DNA of 64,000 bases from Hylemonella sp. UBA6679. GTDB taxonomy: Bacteria > Pseudomonadota > Gammaproteobacteria > Burkholderiales > Burkholderiaceae_C. The notes under the pieces are model-generated. The model searched no databases. It was not told the DNA's origin and saw only the letters and a list, made by a program, of their open reading frames with translations. Location: positions 1 through 64,000 of the forward strand of contig DKJZ01000069.1 in assembly GCA_002454975.1 (NCBI GenBank), given 5' to 3'. Made by a program: the position numbers and the translations under genes. This document shows, in pieces, positions 1-9,071 of the stretch; within the stretch, counting starts at the first letter, position 1; every line of letters begins with the position of its first letter.

Positions 1-1
1 C

Positions 2-1126
2 TACATCGACGGCGACAAAGGCGAGCTGCTCTACCGCGGCTACCCCATTGAGCAGTTGGCCACCAACTGCGACTTCTTGGAAACCTGCCACCTCTTGCTT
101 TACGGTGACCTGCCCAACGCCGAGAAGAAAGAGTCCTTCACCAAGACCGTGACCACGCACACCATGGTCCACGAGCAGATGCAGTTTTTCCTGCGCGGTT
201 TCCGTCGCGATGCGCACCCCATGGCGGTGTTGACGGGCTTGGTGGGCGGCATGTCGGCCTTCTACCATGACAGCACCGACATCAACAACCCCGAGCACCG
301 CGAGATTGCCGCCATCCGTTTGATCGCCAAAATGCCCACCTTGGTGGCCATGGCGTACAAATATGGCGTGGGCCAGCCCTTCATGTACCCCCGCAACGAC
401 CTGAGCTATGCCGGCAACTTCCTGCGCATGATGTTCGGTAACCCCTGCGAGGATTACAAGGTCAACCCCGTGCTCGAGCGCGCGCTCGACCGCATCTTCA
501 TCTTGCACGCCGACCACGAGCAAAACGCCTCGACCTCCACCGTGCGTTTGTGCGGCTCCTCGGGCACCAACCCGTTTGCCGCCATCGCCGCAGGTGTGGC
601 TTGCTTGTGGGGCCCTGCCCACGGCGGCGCCAACGAGGCTTGCCTGAACATGCTCGAAGACATCCAGGCCATGGGCGGTGTGTCCAAGGTGGGTGAGTTC
701 ATGAACCAGGTCAAAGACAAAAACTCCAACGTCAAGTTGATGGGCTTTGGTCACCGTGTGTACAAAAACTACGACCCCCGCGCCAAGCTCATGCAAGAAA
801 CCTGCAACGAGGTGCTGCAAGAGCTCGGTCTGGAAAACGACCCACTGTTCAAGCTGGCCAAAGAGCTCGAGAAAATCGCCCTGGAAGACGACTACTTCGT
901 GCAGCGCAAGCTCTACCCCAACGTGGACTTCTACTCTGGCATCGTGCAGCGCGCCATCGGCATTCCTGTGAACTTGTTCACTGGTATTTTTGCCCTGGCC
1001 CGCACCGTGGGCTGGATCGCCCAGCTCAACGAGATGATCGGTGACCCTGAGTACAAAATCGGCCGCCCCCGTCAGCTCTTCACCGGCGCTGTGCGCCGCG
1101 ACGTGCCGCCGCTGGCCCAGCGTTGA
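2..1126 (+). CDS. gltA: Citrate synthase, 5' end cut by window edge
   Basis: Condenses oxaloacetate and acetyl-CoA to citrate, the entry step of the TCA cycle. The reading frame is open from base 2 (YIDGDKGELLYRGYPIEQLA), so the real start lies before the window and about 375 residues are visible. Seen motifs are the active-site histidine segments GPAHGGAN and GFGHRVYKNYDPRAK and the late aspartate segment VDFYSGIVQRAIG, all typical of Gram-negative type II (hexameric, NADH-sensitive) citrate synthase. The C-terminus RRDVPPLAQR is ordinary and is followed directly by a terminator, so gltA ends its transcript here. The TTG at 56 is an internal leucine codon, not the start. Confidence 0.97.
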   Translation, partial: YIDGDKGELLYRGYPIEQLATNCDFLETCHLLLYGDLPNAEKKESFTKTVTTHTMVHEQMQFFLRGFRRDAHPMAVLTGLVGGMSAFYHDSTDINNPEHREIAAIRLIAKMPTLVAMAYKYGVGQPFMYPRNDLSYAGNFLRMMFGNPCEDYKVNPVLERALDRIFILHADHEQNASTSTVRLCGSSGTNPFAAIAAGVACLWGPAHGGANEACLNMLEDIQAMGGVSKVGEFMNQVKDKNSNVKLMGFGHRVYKNYDPRAKLMQETCNEVLQELGLENDPLFKLAKELEKIALEDDYFVQRKLYPNVDFYSGIVQRAIGIPVNLFTGIFALARTVGWIAQLNEMIGDPEYKIGRPRQLFTGAVRRDVPPLAQR

Positions 1127-1141
1127 TCACTGGCTCGAACA

Positions 1142-1175
1142 AGCCCGCCAGATGGCAACATCGGCGGGCTTTTTT
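1142..1175 (+). terminator. Rho-independent terminator of gltA
   Basis: An 8-bp stem AGCCCGCC/GGCGGGCT with a 13-base loop is followed by a run of six T (1170-1175), 15 bases after the gltA stop. It is well formed and points along the + strand. Confidence 0.9.
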
Positions 1176-1178
1176 CAT

Positions 1179-1580
1179 ATGAACTTCATTCCCAACACCG
1201 CCGCCCTGCGCGCCCTGGTGCAAAGCGCCTCAGCCAGCCAAACGCCATGCCCACAGGCCCAGGGTTGCGCGAGCTTGCGTGCGTGCTTGGGGTGGGAGAG
1301 CATCACCGAAGACCGCTGGCCCGCTGCGCACATGCAGCAGCTCGCCACCTTGCGCGACCCAGACGTCTACGAGCCCACCTTCGAAGAATTTCACCAGGGC
1401 ACCCGCTACGACTCACCCAACGCGCCGGTGGCCATCAAGCACTTTCCCTACAACCGCAGCGATGTGTGGCAATGCGTGGGGTGCGGCCAGGTGTTTTTGC
1501 GCTACACCGAGTTTGGTGGCTACTACGTGGACCACCGGGTGCGCACGCTCAACCCGGCGCTGATTGTGGACGCCGCCTGA
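1179..1580 (+). CDS. Conserved-looking protein of unknown function with a CxxC pair
   Basis: I do not recognise the family. The product is 133 residues if the ATG at 1179 is used; the longer open frame back to 1041 only reads gltA and its terminator out of frame. The C-terminal half is rich in aromatic and charged residues and holds CVGCGQVFLRYTEFGGYYVD, a CxxC pair that might bind metal but has no visible partner pair. The ATG lies within four bases of the gltA terminator T-run and has no Shine-Dalgarno sequence, so either a later start (for example ATG 1332, MQQLATLRD) is used or the gene depends on readthrough. Codon use agrees with neighbours, which supports a real gene. Confidence 0.6.
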   Translation: MNFIPNTAALRALVQSASASQTPCPQAQGCASLRACLGWESITEDRWPAAHMQQLATLRDPDVYEPTFEEFHQGTRYDSPNAPVAIKHFPYNRSDVWQCVGCGQVFLRYTEFGGYYVDHRVRTLNPALIVDAA

Positions 1581-1634
1581 ACCCCGCTTCACAGCCCCAG
1601 CCCCGCGCTGCGCCACAGGTCAGCGGGGGTCGAA

Positions 1635-1640
1635 TAAAAT
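1635..1640 (+). promoter_or_regulatory. Candidate -10 box of the leuCDB promoter
   Basis: TAAAAT lies 24 bases before the leuC ATG, just after a GC-rich imperfect inverted repeat (about 1601-1629). No good -35 hexamer is visible. A start site near 1647 leaves a leader too short for a leucine attenuation peptide. Confidence 0.35.
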
Positions 1641-1663
1641 ACGCGATTGCCTAGGAAAACACC

Positions 1664-3115
1664 ATGGGACGCACCCTTTACGACAAGATCTGGGACGAAC
1701 ACATCGTCCACGCCGAAGAAGACGGCACTGCCATCCTCTACATCGACCGCCATTTGGTCCACGAGGTCACCAGCCCCCAGGCTTTTGAGGGCCTGCGCCA
1801 AGCCGGCCGCAAGGTCTGGCGTGTGAGCTCGGTGGTGGCCACGGCCGACCACAACACCCCCACCACCGGCTGGGAGTTGGGCTACGACGGCATTGCCGAC
1901 CCGATCAGCAAAGAGCAAATCACCACACTGGATGCCAACATCGCCGAGTACGGCGCGGCGGCTTATTTCCCCTTCATGGCCAAGCGCCAAGGCATCGTGC
2001 ACGTCATGGGCCCAGAAAACGGCGCCACGCTGCCAGGCATGACGGTGGTCTGCGGCGACTCGCACACCTCCACCCACGGCGCGTTTGGCGCGCTGGCCCA
2101 CGGCATCGGCACCAGCGAGGTTGAGCACGTGATGGCCACGCAAACCCTCTTGGCCAAAAAAGCCAAGAACATGCTCATCAAGGTCGAAGGCACCTTGCCA
2201 CGTGGCTGCGGCGGCAAAGACATCGTGCTGGCCATCATCGGCAAGATCGGTACGGCCGGTGGCACGGGCTACACCATCGAGTTTGCTGGCTCGGCCATCC
2301 GCGCCCTGAGCATGGAAGGCCGCATGACGGTGTGCAACATGGCCATTGAAGGCGGCGCGCGCGCTGGCCTGGTGGCCGTGGACGAAAAAACCATCGAGTA
2401 CGTCAAAGGCCGTTTGCTCAGCCCCGGTACCGACAAAACCACGGGCCAGTTCGTCGGCGGCGTGGAGTGGGACCAAGCGGTGGCTTATTGGAAGACCCTG
2501 CAGTCGGACGCCGATGCGCATTTCGATGCGGTGGTGGAGTTGGACGCCTCGGAAATCATCCCGCAAGTCACCTGGGGCACCTCGCCCGAGATGGTGCTGG
2601 GCATTGACGGCACCGTGCCCGACCCCGACAAAGAAAAAGACGCCAACAAGCGCGGGGCCATTGAGCGCGCGCTGACCTACATGGGCTTGGAGCCCGGCAA
2701 AGCCTTGAACGACGTGTTTGTGGACAAGGTCTTCATTGGCTCGTGCACCAACAGCCGCATTGAAGACATGCGCGAGGCCGCAGCAGTGGTCAAACGCCTG
2801 GGCCAAAAAGTGGCGAAAAACGTCAAGCTGGCCATGGTGGTGCCTGGCTCCGGTTTGGTCAAAGACCAGGCCGAGCGCGAAGGCCTGCATGAAATTTTCA
2901 AGGCCGCTGGCTTTGAATGGCGCGAACCCGGTTGCTCCATGTGCCTGGCCATGAACGCTGACCGCCTCGAGCCTGGTGAGCGCTGTGCTTCGACCAGCAA
3001 CCGCAACTTCGAAGGCCGTCAGGGCGCGGGTGGCCGCACCCACCTGGTCAGCCCCGCCATGGCCGCAGCTGCGGCCATCCACGGCCATTTTGTCGACGTT
3101 CGTCAGTTCGCCTGA
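1664..3115 (+). CDS. leuC: 3-isopropylmalate dehydratase large subunit
   Basis: Isomerises 2-isopropylmalate to 3-isopropylmalate with LeuD, the second step of leucine synthesis. The 483-residue product is of normal length for LeuC and belongs to the aconitase superfamily. The [4Fe-4S] cluster ligands are visible as Cys in GSCTNSRIED (about residue 363) and the pair in GCSMCLAMN (about 424 and 427). The early GDSHTSTHGAFG motif and the end ISPAMAAAAAIHGHF-type segment are also typical. An AGGA sequence about 10 bases before the ATG supports this start (MGRTLYDKIWDEH). It is the first gene of leuC-leuD-leuB-asd. Confidence 0.97.
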   Translation: MGRTLYDKIWDEHIVHAEEDGTAILYIDRHLVHEVTSPQAFEGLRQAGRKVWRVSSVVATADHNTPTTGWELGYDGIADPISKEQITTLDANIAEYGAAAYFPFMAKRQGIVHVMGPENGATLPGMTVVCGDSHTSTHGAFGALAHGIGTSEVEHVMATQTLLAKKAKNMLIKVEGTLPRGCGGKDIVLAIIGKIGTAGGTGYTIEFAGSAIRALSMEGRMTVCNMAIEGGARAGLVAVDEKTIEYVKGRLLSPGTDKTTGQFVGGVEWDQAVAYWKTLQSDADAHFDAVVELDASEIIPQVTWGTSPEMVLGIDGTVPDPDKEKDANKRGAIERALTYMGLEPGKALNDVFVDKVFIGSCTNSRIEDMREAAAVVKRLGQKVAKNVKLAMVVPGSGLVKDQAEREGLHEIFKAAGFEWREPGCSMCLAMNADRLEPGERCASTSNRNFEGRQGAGGRTHLVSPAMAAAAAIHGHFVDVRQFA

Positions 3116-3156
3116 TCCCCAGATCCATCACTGAACACATCAGCGAGCCAAACACC

Positions 3157-3801
3157 ATGCAAAAATTCACCATCCACCAGGGCCTGGTGGCCCCCATGGA
3201 CCGCGAGAACGTCGACACCGACGCCATCATCCCCAAGCAGTTCCTCAAGTCCATCCGCAAAACCGGCTTTGGCCCGAATTTGTTTGACGAGTGGCGCTAC
3301 TTGGACGCCGGCTACCCCGGACAAGACCCCGCCTCGCGCAAACCCAACCCCGACTTTGTGCTCAACCAAAGCCGCTACCTGGGCGCGTCGATTTTGTTGG
3401 CCCGCAAAAACTTTGGTTGCGGTTCCTCGCGCGAGCACGCACCCTGGGCCTTGGACCAGTTCGGTTTTCGCGCCATCATCGCGCCGAGCTTTGCAGACAT
3501 CTTTTTCAACAACAGCTTCAAGAATGGCCTCTTGCCCATCGTCTTGCCTGAAGCGGTGGTTGCGAAAATGTTTGACGAATGCGCGGCATTTCCCGGCTAC
3601 ACCTTGACCATCGATTTAGAGCGCCAAGCGGTGGTGCGCGCGCAAGGCGAAGAAACACCTTTTGAGGTGCAGCCTTTCCGCAAATACTGCCTGCTCAACG
3701 GCTTTGATGACATCGGCTTGACCCTGCGCCAAGCCGACAAAATCCGTGCCTTCGAGGCCCAGCGTTTGGCACAAAAACCTTGGCTGGCCCATACCGCGTA
3801 A
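3157..3801 (+). CDS. leuD: 3-isopropylmalate dehydratase small subunit
   Basis: Partner of LeuC in the isopropylmalate isomerase. The 214-residue protein begins MQKFTIHQGLVAPMDREN and carries the swivel-domain signature NFGCGSSREHAPWAL (about residues 87-101) that contacts substrate. It lies 41 bases after leuC. Its stop codon is the first three bases of a copy of a dispersed repeat (see 3799-3829). Confidence 0.97.
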   Translation: MQKFTIHQGLVAPMDRENVDTDAIIPKQFLKSIRKTGFGPNLFDEWRYLDAGYPGQDPASRKPNPDFVLNQSRYLGASILLARKNFGCGSSREHAPWALDQFGFRAIIAPSFADIFFNNSFKNGLLPIVLPEAVVAKMFDECAAFPGYTLTIDLERQAVVRAQGEETPFEVQPFRKYCLLNGFDDIGLTLRQADKIRAFEAQRLAQKPWLAHTA

Positions 3802-3829
3802 GCCTTTACAGCTATCAAATAAAGAGCAA
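3799..3829. repeat. Short copy (C) of a dispersed intergenic repeat
   Basis: TAAGCC, then AGCTATCAAATAAAGAGCA, fills the leuD-leuB gap. The same elements, in the same order, occur at 16700-16752 (reverse orientation) and 56042-56090. This copy lacks the middle CACGTNTTTATT part. It contains the leuD stop codon and ends just before the leuB start. Confidence 0.6.
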
Positions 3830-3831
3830 TT

Positions 3832-4917
3832 ATGAAAATCGCAGTTTTGCCGGGTGACGGCATTGGTACCGAAATCGTGGCCGAGGCCCTCAAGGTCTTG
3901 AAGGTCTTGAACCTGCCCATGACCCTGGAAACCGCCTTGGTGGGCGGTGCAGCTTACGAGGCGCATGGCCACCCCCTGCCCGAGTCCACCCTGGCCTTGG
4001 CTAAGGCCTCCGATGCGGTGCTGTTTGGCGCGGTGGGCGACTGGAAATACGACACCCTGGACCGCCCCCTGCGCCCTGAGCAAGCCATTTTGGGCTTGCG
4101 CAAAAACATGGGCCTGTTTGCCAACTTCCGCCCGGCCATTTGCTACGAGCAGCTGGTAGGCGCCTCGAGCCTCAAGCCCGAGCTGATTGCAGGCCTCGAT
4201 ATCTTGATCATCCGCGAACTCACCGGCGACATTTATTTCGGCCAACCGCGCGGCCGCCGTGTGGCCACCGACGGTCACTTTCCTGGTGCAGAAGAAGCGT
4301 TTGACACCATGCGCTATGCCAAGCCCGAGATCGAGCGCATCGCGCACGTGGCTTTCCAGGCCGCCCGCAAGCGCAACAAAAAAGTCACCAGCGTGGACAA
4401 AGCCAATGTGCTGGAAACTTTCCAGTTTTGGAAAGACGTGGTCACCGAGGTGCACGCGCAGTACCCCGATGTGGAACTCGAGCACATGTATGTGGACAAC
4501 GCGGCCATGCAACTTGTGCGCGCCCCCAAGAAATTCGACGTGGTGGTCACCGGCAACATGTTTGGCGACATTTTGAGCGATGAAGCCTCCATGCTCACTG
4601 GCTCGATCGGCATGTTGCCCTCGGCCTCGCTCAACAGCGCCAACCAAGGCCTGTACGAGCCCAGCCACGGCAGCGCGCCCGACATCGCGGGCAAAGGCAT
4701 AGCCAACCCGCTGGCCACCATTCTGAGCGCGGCCATGATGCTGCGTTTCTCGCTCAACCAGGCAGCCTCGGCTGACCTGATCGAGCAGGCGGTGAAAAAC
4801 GTGCTGGCCCAGGGCCTGCGCACGGTCGATATTTACAGCGAAGGCACCACCAAGGTCAGCACCCGCGAGATGGGTGACGCGGTGGTGAAAGCTTTGCAAG
4901 TGCTGGTGCACGCCTAA
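3832..4917 (+). CDS. leuB: 3-isopropylmalate dehydrogenase
   Basis: NAD-dependent oxidative decarboxylation of 3-isopropylmalate, third step of leucine synthesis. The 361-residue length is normal. Visible are the N-terminal KIAVLPGDGIGTEIV, the substrate loop ELTGDIYFGQPRG, the catalytic-lysine region VTSVDKANVLETFQFW, and the metal/NAD-binding stretch NMFGDILSDEASMLTGSIG. It is 30 bases after leuD and 14 before asd, consistent with one operon. Confidence 0.97.
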   Translation: MKIAVLPGDGIGTEIVAEALKVLKVLNLPMTLETALVGGAAYEAHGHPLPESTLALAKASDAVLFGAVGDWKYDTLDRPLRPEQAILGLRKNMGLFANFRPAICYEQLVGASSLKPELIAGLDILIIRELTGDIYFGQPRGRRVATDGHFPGAEEAFDTMRYAKPEIERIAHVAFQAARKRNKKVTSVDKANVLETFQFWKDVVTEVHAQYPDVELEHMYVDNAAMQLVRAPKKFDVVVTGNMFGDILSDEASMLTGSIGMLPSASLNSANQGLYEPSHGSAPDIAGKGIANPLATILSAAMMLRFSLNQAASADLIEQAVKNVLAQGLRTVDIYSEGTTKVSTREMGDAVVKALQVLVHA

Positions 4918-4931
4918 ACATTGAAAGGTAG

Positions 4932-6071
4932 ATGATGAGTAAGCAACCTCTGGTGGGTTTGGTCGGCTGGCGTGGCATGGTCGGCTCGGTGCTGATGGAC
5001 CGCATGCAGGCTGAGCGTGATTTCGACCACATCGAGCCGCTGTTTTTCTCCACGTCCAACGCAGGCGGCCAAGCCCCGGCGATGGCGAAAAACGAAACCC
5101 AGTTGCAAGACGCTTTCAACATCGATGCGCTCAAGCGTTGCGACATCATCATCACCGCCCAAGGCGGCGACTACACCACCGAAGTTTTTCCTAAGCTGCG
5201 CGCTGCGGGCTGGGGCGGCCACTGGATTGACGCGGCTTCAACGTTGCGCATGAAGGACGACGCGGTCATCATCCTCGACCCGGTGAACATGCCTGTCATC
5301 AAAGACGCTTTGGCCAAAGGCGGCAACAACTGGGTGGGCGGCAACTGCACGGTGAGCTGCATGCTCATGGGCGTGGGCGCGCTCTACAAAGCCGGTTTGG
5401 TGGAATGGATGAGCACCCAAACTTACCAGGCCGCATCGGGCGGCGGTGCGCAGCACATGCGCGAGTTGCTCACGCAGTACGGCACGCTCAACGCCGAAGT
5501 CAAAGCCTTGCTGGACGACCCCAAGAGCGCGATTCTGGAAATCGACCGCTTGGTGATTGCCAAGCAGCGCAGCCTGAGCGCGGCCGAGACCGCCAACTTT
5601 GGGGTGCCGCTGGGCGGCTCGCTGATTCCCTGGATCGACAAAGACCTGGGCAACGGCATGTCCAAAGAAGAGTGGAAAGGCATGGCCGAGACCAACAAGA
5701 TCCTCGGCCAAGGCGATGGCTTTGGCTCACCCGCCGTCCCGGTGGACGGCTTTTGCGTGCGTGTGGGCGCCATGCGCTGCCACAGCCAGGCCCTGACCTT
5801 CAAGTTGAAAAAAGACGTGCCTGTGGCCGACATCGAGGCCATGATTGCCGCGGACAACGAGTGGGTCAAAGTGGTGCCCAACACCCGCGAAGCCACCCTG
5901 CAACACCTCACCCCGGTGGCCGTGACTGGCACCATGACCATCCCGGTGGGCCGCATCCGCAAACTGGCCATGGGGCCTGAGTATGTGGGCGCTTTCACCA
6001 TTGGCGACCAGTTGCTGTGGGGCGCGGCAGAACCGCTGCGTCGGATGCTACGAATTTTGCTTGACGCCTGA
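4932..6071 (+). CDS. asd: Aspartate-semialdehyde dehydrogenase
   Basis: Reduces aspartyl phosphate to aspartate semialdehyde for lysine, diaminopimelate, threonine and methionine synthesis. The 379-residue protein is the E. coli-type Asd: N-terminal VGLVGWRGMVGSVLMDRM for NADPH, catalytic cysteine in GGNCTVSCMLMG (about residue 138), and the basic histidine segment MRCHSQAL. GAAAGGTAG precedes two adjacent ATG codons (4932, 4935); either may be used. Between leuB and fimV it follows the usual Burkholderiales order. Confidence 0.96.
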   Translation: MMSKQPLVGLVGWRGMVGSVLMDRMQAERDFDHIEPLFFSTSNAGGQAPAMAKNETQLQDAFNIDALKRCDIIITAQGGDYTTEVFPKLRAAGWGGHWIDAASTLRMKDDAVIILDPVNMPVIKDALAKGGNNWVGGNCTVSCMLMGVGALYKAGLVEWMSTQTYQAASGGGAQHMRELLTQYGTLNAEVKALLDDPKSAILEIDRLVIAKQRSLSAAETANFGVPLGGSLIPWIDKDLGNGMSKEEWKGMAETNKILGQGDGFGSPAVPVDGFCVRVGAMRCHSQALTFKLKKDVPVADIEAMIAADNEWVKVVPNTREATLQHLTPVAVTGTMTIPVGRIRKLAMGPEYVGAFTIGDQLLWGAAEPLRRMLRILLDA

Positions 6072-6117
6072 GGGACTCACGCAGCCTGTGGGTGTATTTC
6101 GGGCTAACATGGCGGGT

Positions 6118-8277
6118 ATGCGTACCCTGCCCAAATCTGCCAAGCCCAGCACCCACACGACCATCGCTCGCCTAGGCGCTGTTGCCGCGGCGGCGCTGCT
6201 GTGCATGGGACAGGCCCAGGCGCTGAATCTGGGCCGCATCCAGGTGCGCTCTGCCTTGGGCGAGCCGCTGCGCGCCGAGGTGGAGGTGCTCAATTTCACC
6301 CCCGCGCAGGCTGCCTCTTTGCAGCTTGGGGTCACACCAGCCACCGCCTACTCCAGCTTTGGCCAGGCCAACAACGCCCTGGCCAACGATTTCAAAGCCA
6401 CCTTGGTGCTCGATGACAAGGGCCAGGCCAGCATTCGCCTCAACTCCAGCCGGGTGATCGATGCCCCCTTCGTGGACTTTGTGCTCGAGGCCAATTGGGC
6501 CGCTGGGCGCAGTGTGCGCGACTACACCATGCTCTTCGATGCGCCCAGCGCGAATGGGGCTGCGGCTGCGCGCACCCCGCTTGTGAGCGCCTCCATCAGC
6601 GCAGCCCAGCCAGCAAGTGCAGGCCAGGCGCATGTGGTCAAGCCCGGCGAGACGGCGGGCCGCATCGCAGCTGCCAACTTGCCCGCTGATGTGTCGCTTG
6701 ACCAAATGTTGCTGGCCCTGCTTGAAGAAAACCCGAAAGCCTTCATCAACAACAATGTCAACCGCTTGCGCGCCGGTGCGGTGCTCAACCTGCCCGGTGC
6801 GGCCAAAGCCTCGGCCACACCAGCCGCGCAGGCGCGTCAAGCCATTCAGGCCCAAAGCCAAGACTTCAAGGCCTACCGGGAGCGCCTGGCCAACGCCGCA
6901 CGCCGTCAAGACTTGCCCGACGCCAAGCGCGAAAGCACAGGCAGCCTCAGCGCCCCAGCACCTGCCAGCCCGGCCGCACCCAGCGCGACCGACAAACTAA
7001 CCCTGTCCAAAGCCCCGCAAGCCGACAGCAAAGGTGTGGTCACCGAGCTGCGTGAAGAGAAGGTTGCCAAGCAGCTCCAAACCAAAGAGTTGCAATCGGG
7101 CAACCAAGACATGGCGGCCAACCTCGACGCCCTGGCCAAGCTCAGCCAGCAAGCTGCTGCCACGGCAGTTGCGGGTGCCGCCGGGGCGAGTGACGACGCT
7201 CGCAACAAAGAGGTTGCCCCGGCTGGCCCCACCGTGGCAGCCACGCCCCCGGGTGTGCCAACGGCAGATCAAGCCGCTGCTGAGCCCAAACCAGCCGCGG
7301 ATGCACCCGCCAAAACCACCGAACCAGCCGCTCCGAGCAGCGCTGAATCGGCAGCGCCTGAGCCAACGCCAGCCCCCAAGCTCATCGACAAGCTCGTGGC
7401 CAGCCCCTGGGTGCCGGCCTTGGCTGGCAGCTTGCTCTTGGCATTGCTTGGCCTGGCGGCTTACCGCATCCGCCAGCGACGCAAACAAGGCGACCAAGAA
7501 GACGCGGCCGAGCCAGAAGCACACGAAGGCCATACCGCGCATGAACCAGCGGCTGCCATGGCCAACGCTGTGGCTGACTCGGATGCCCACCACACGGAAG
7601 AAACGCTCACCGCTGCCAAGGAAACCTCCTCTGGTTTGCCCGCCTTGCCTGCGCCTGAAGCCAACCAAGCCGCAGACGAGGCCCGCAGCGTAGACATGCT
7701 CGAGCTGGACGACGAGCCAAGTAAGCCTGGCGCGCCAGACAGCCAGCTCGCCGCGCTGAGCCTGCCTGCCGACCTGCCTGACCTGGACCTGCCTTCGCTC
7801 ACGCCAGAGACAAGCCAAGAGCCAAGCACGAACAACGACAACGACATCAACACAGACCAAGACTTAGACCGCGCCCTGGACCAAGCCCTGGACGAGCCTC
7901 TTGATCAAACCCGCGATGATGTGGTGGATGTCGTGGCCAAAACAAGTGCTGGCACGTCAGCCCCAACCCCCCCCGAGCCTGATTTGGATTTCGCGCTCGA
8001 CGACGATTTGCCCCTGACCACCCCTGCGCCAAGCGCGCCGCTCAAGCTCGATTTGGGCGGCCTGACCCTTGACCTTGATGTGCCCGCCCCAAGCTCTGAG
8101 CCCAGCAAAGCCGAGCCTACCGACCTCGACCCCATGGCCACCAAACTGGCCCTGGCCGAAGAGTTCATCGCCATGGGCGACAAAGAAGGCGCGCGCGCCT
8201 TGGTCGATGAGGTGCTGGCCAACAGCAGCGGCGAGCTGCGTGCCAAGGCAGAGTCCTTGCTGTTTGACCTGGCCTGA
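6118..8277 (+). CDS. fimV: FimV-like inner-membrane LysM protein
   Basis: FimV proteins organise the type IV pilus secretin and polar signalling in Pseudomonas and relatives. In this protein (719 residues from ATG 6118) I see a signal peptide ending near QAQA, the FimV N-terminal domain (ALNLGRIQVRSALGEPLRAEVE), a LysM-like segment HVVKPGETAGRIAAANLP (about residue 173), a charged helical stretch about 240-350, an Ala/Pro-rich linker, one membrane segment about 430-450 (PALAGSLLLALLGLAAYRI), a long acidic Asp/Leu-rich cytoplasmic region, and the FimV C-terminal TPR-like motif KLALAEEFIAMGDKEGARALV. The open frame runs back to 5983, but that part overlaps asd and is not FimV-like; ATG 6109 is an alternative start. 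Confidence 0.9.
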   Translation: MRTLPKSAKPSTHTTIARLGAVAAAALLCMGQAQALNLGRIQVRSALGEPLRAEVEVLNFTPAQAASLQLGVTPATAYSSFGQANNALANDFKATLVLDDKGQASIRLNSSRVIDAPFVDFVLEANWAAGRSVRDYTMLFDAPSANGAAAARTPLVSASISAAQPASAGQAHVVKPGETAGRIAAANLPADVSLDQMLLALLEENPKAFINNNVNRLRAGAVLNLPGAAKASATPAAQARQAIQAQSQDFKAYRERLANAARRQDLPDAKRESTGSLSAPAPASPAAPSATDKLTLSKAPQADSKGVVTELREEKVAKQLQTKELQSGNQDMAANLDALAKLSQQAAATAVAGAAGASDDARNKEVAPAGPTVAATPPGVPTADQAAAEPKPAADAPAKTTEPAAPSSAESAAPEPTPAPKLIDKLVASPWVPALAGSLLLALLGLAAYRIRQRRKQGDQEDAAEPEAHEGHTAHEPAAAMANAVADSDAHHTEETLTAAKETSSGLPALPAPEANQAADEARSVDMLELDDEPSKPGAPDSQLAALSLPADLPDLDLPSLTPETSQEPSTNNDNDINTDQDLDRALDQALDEPLDQTRDDVVDVVAKTSAGTSAPTPPEPDLDFALDDDLPLTTPAPSAPLKLDLGGLTLDLDVPAPSSEPSKAEPTDLDPMATKLALAEEFIAMGDKEGARALVDEVLANSSGELRAKAESLLFDLA

Positions 8278-8285
8278 CCTCGGTT

Positions 8286-9071
8286 GTGCGCATCGCCCTA
8301 GGGGTCAGTTACAACGGTTCAGCCTACGAGGGCTGGCAAAGCCAAGCCTCAGGGCGCACCGTGCAAGACCAGCTCGAGCGCGCCCTGGCCAAGTTTGCCG
8401 ATGAGCCCCGCGTCTCCACCCTGTGCGCTGGACGCACCGACGCTGGCGTGCACGGCCTCATGCAGGTCGTGCACTTCGACACCGCCGCAGACCGGCCAGA
8501 AAGTGCCTGGGTCAGAGGCACCAACAGCTTTTTACCGTCAGACATTTCCGTGCAGTGGGCTCAGGCCGTACCGCATGCGTTTCATTGTCGCGCCAGCGCG
8601 CTCACCCGCCGCTATGCCTATGTGGTGTTGGATTCGCCCGTGCGCCCCAGCGTGGAGAGCGGGCGTGTGGGCTGGGTCTTCAAAAGCCTGGACCACGCAC
8701 GCATGCAAGCCGCTGCGCACAAGCTCTTGGGCGAGCACGACTTCAGCTCCTTCAGGGCGGCGGCCTGCCAAGCGCTTTCACCGGTGAAAACCATCGAGCG
8801 CATCGACATCCACCAACGCGGGGCGTATTGGCGCTTTGAGTTCGAGGCCAACGCGTTTTTGCACCACATGATCCGCAACATCATGGGCTGCTTAATCTAC
8901 ATCGGCCAAGGTCGTCAACCGGTTGAATGGATGGACGAGGTGTTGGCAGCTCGCTCACGCACTGCCGCCGCCCCCACCTTCTCGCCCGACGGTTTGTATT
9001 TTTTGGGGCCCCGCTACGCCCCCAAGTGGGGCCTGCCCGATCGCACGCCTGCGTATGATTGGCTCCCATGA
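8286..9071 (+). CDS. truA: tRNA pseudouridine(38-40) synthase
   Basis: Makes pseudouridine at positions 38-40 of the tRNA anticodon arm. The 261-residue protein has the catalytic motif CAGRTDAGVHG (Asp about residue 52) and the C-terminal HHMIRNIMGCLIYIG segment typical of TruA. It starts with GTG, 8 bases after fimV (MRIALGVSYNGSAYEGWQ). Its TGA overlaps the trpF ATG, so translation is probably coupled. Confidence 0.95.
   Translation: MRIALGVSYNGSAYEGWQSQASGRTVQDQLERALAKFADEPRVSTLCAGRTDAGVHGLMQVVHFDTAADRPESAWVRGTNSFLPSDISVQWAQAVPHAFHCRASALTRRYAYVVLDSPVRPSVESGRVGWVFKSLDHARMQAAAHKLLGEHDFSSFRAAACQALSPVKTIERIDIHQRGAYWRFEFEANAFLHHMIRNIMGCLIYIGQGRQPVEWMDEVLAARSRTAAAPTFSPDGLYFLGPRYAPKWGLPDRTPAYDWLP

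Noticed and set aside
1589..3088. 499-residue open frame on the - strand under leuC
   Set aside because: It is a shadow of a high-GC gene: leuC on the + strand has all family motifs and the - product has none.
3616..4911. 431-residue open frame on the - strand under leuD/leuB
   Set aside because: Same shadow effect; low-complexity His/Gly/Val-rich product with no motif, and leuB is clearly real.
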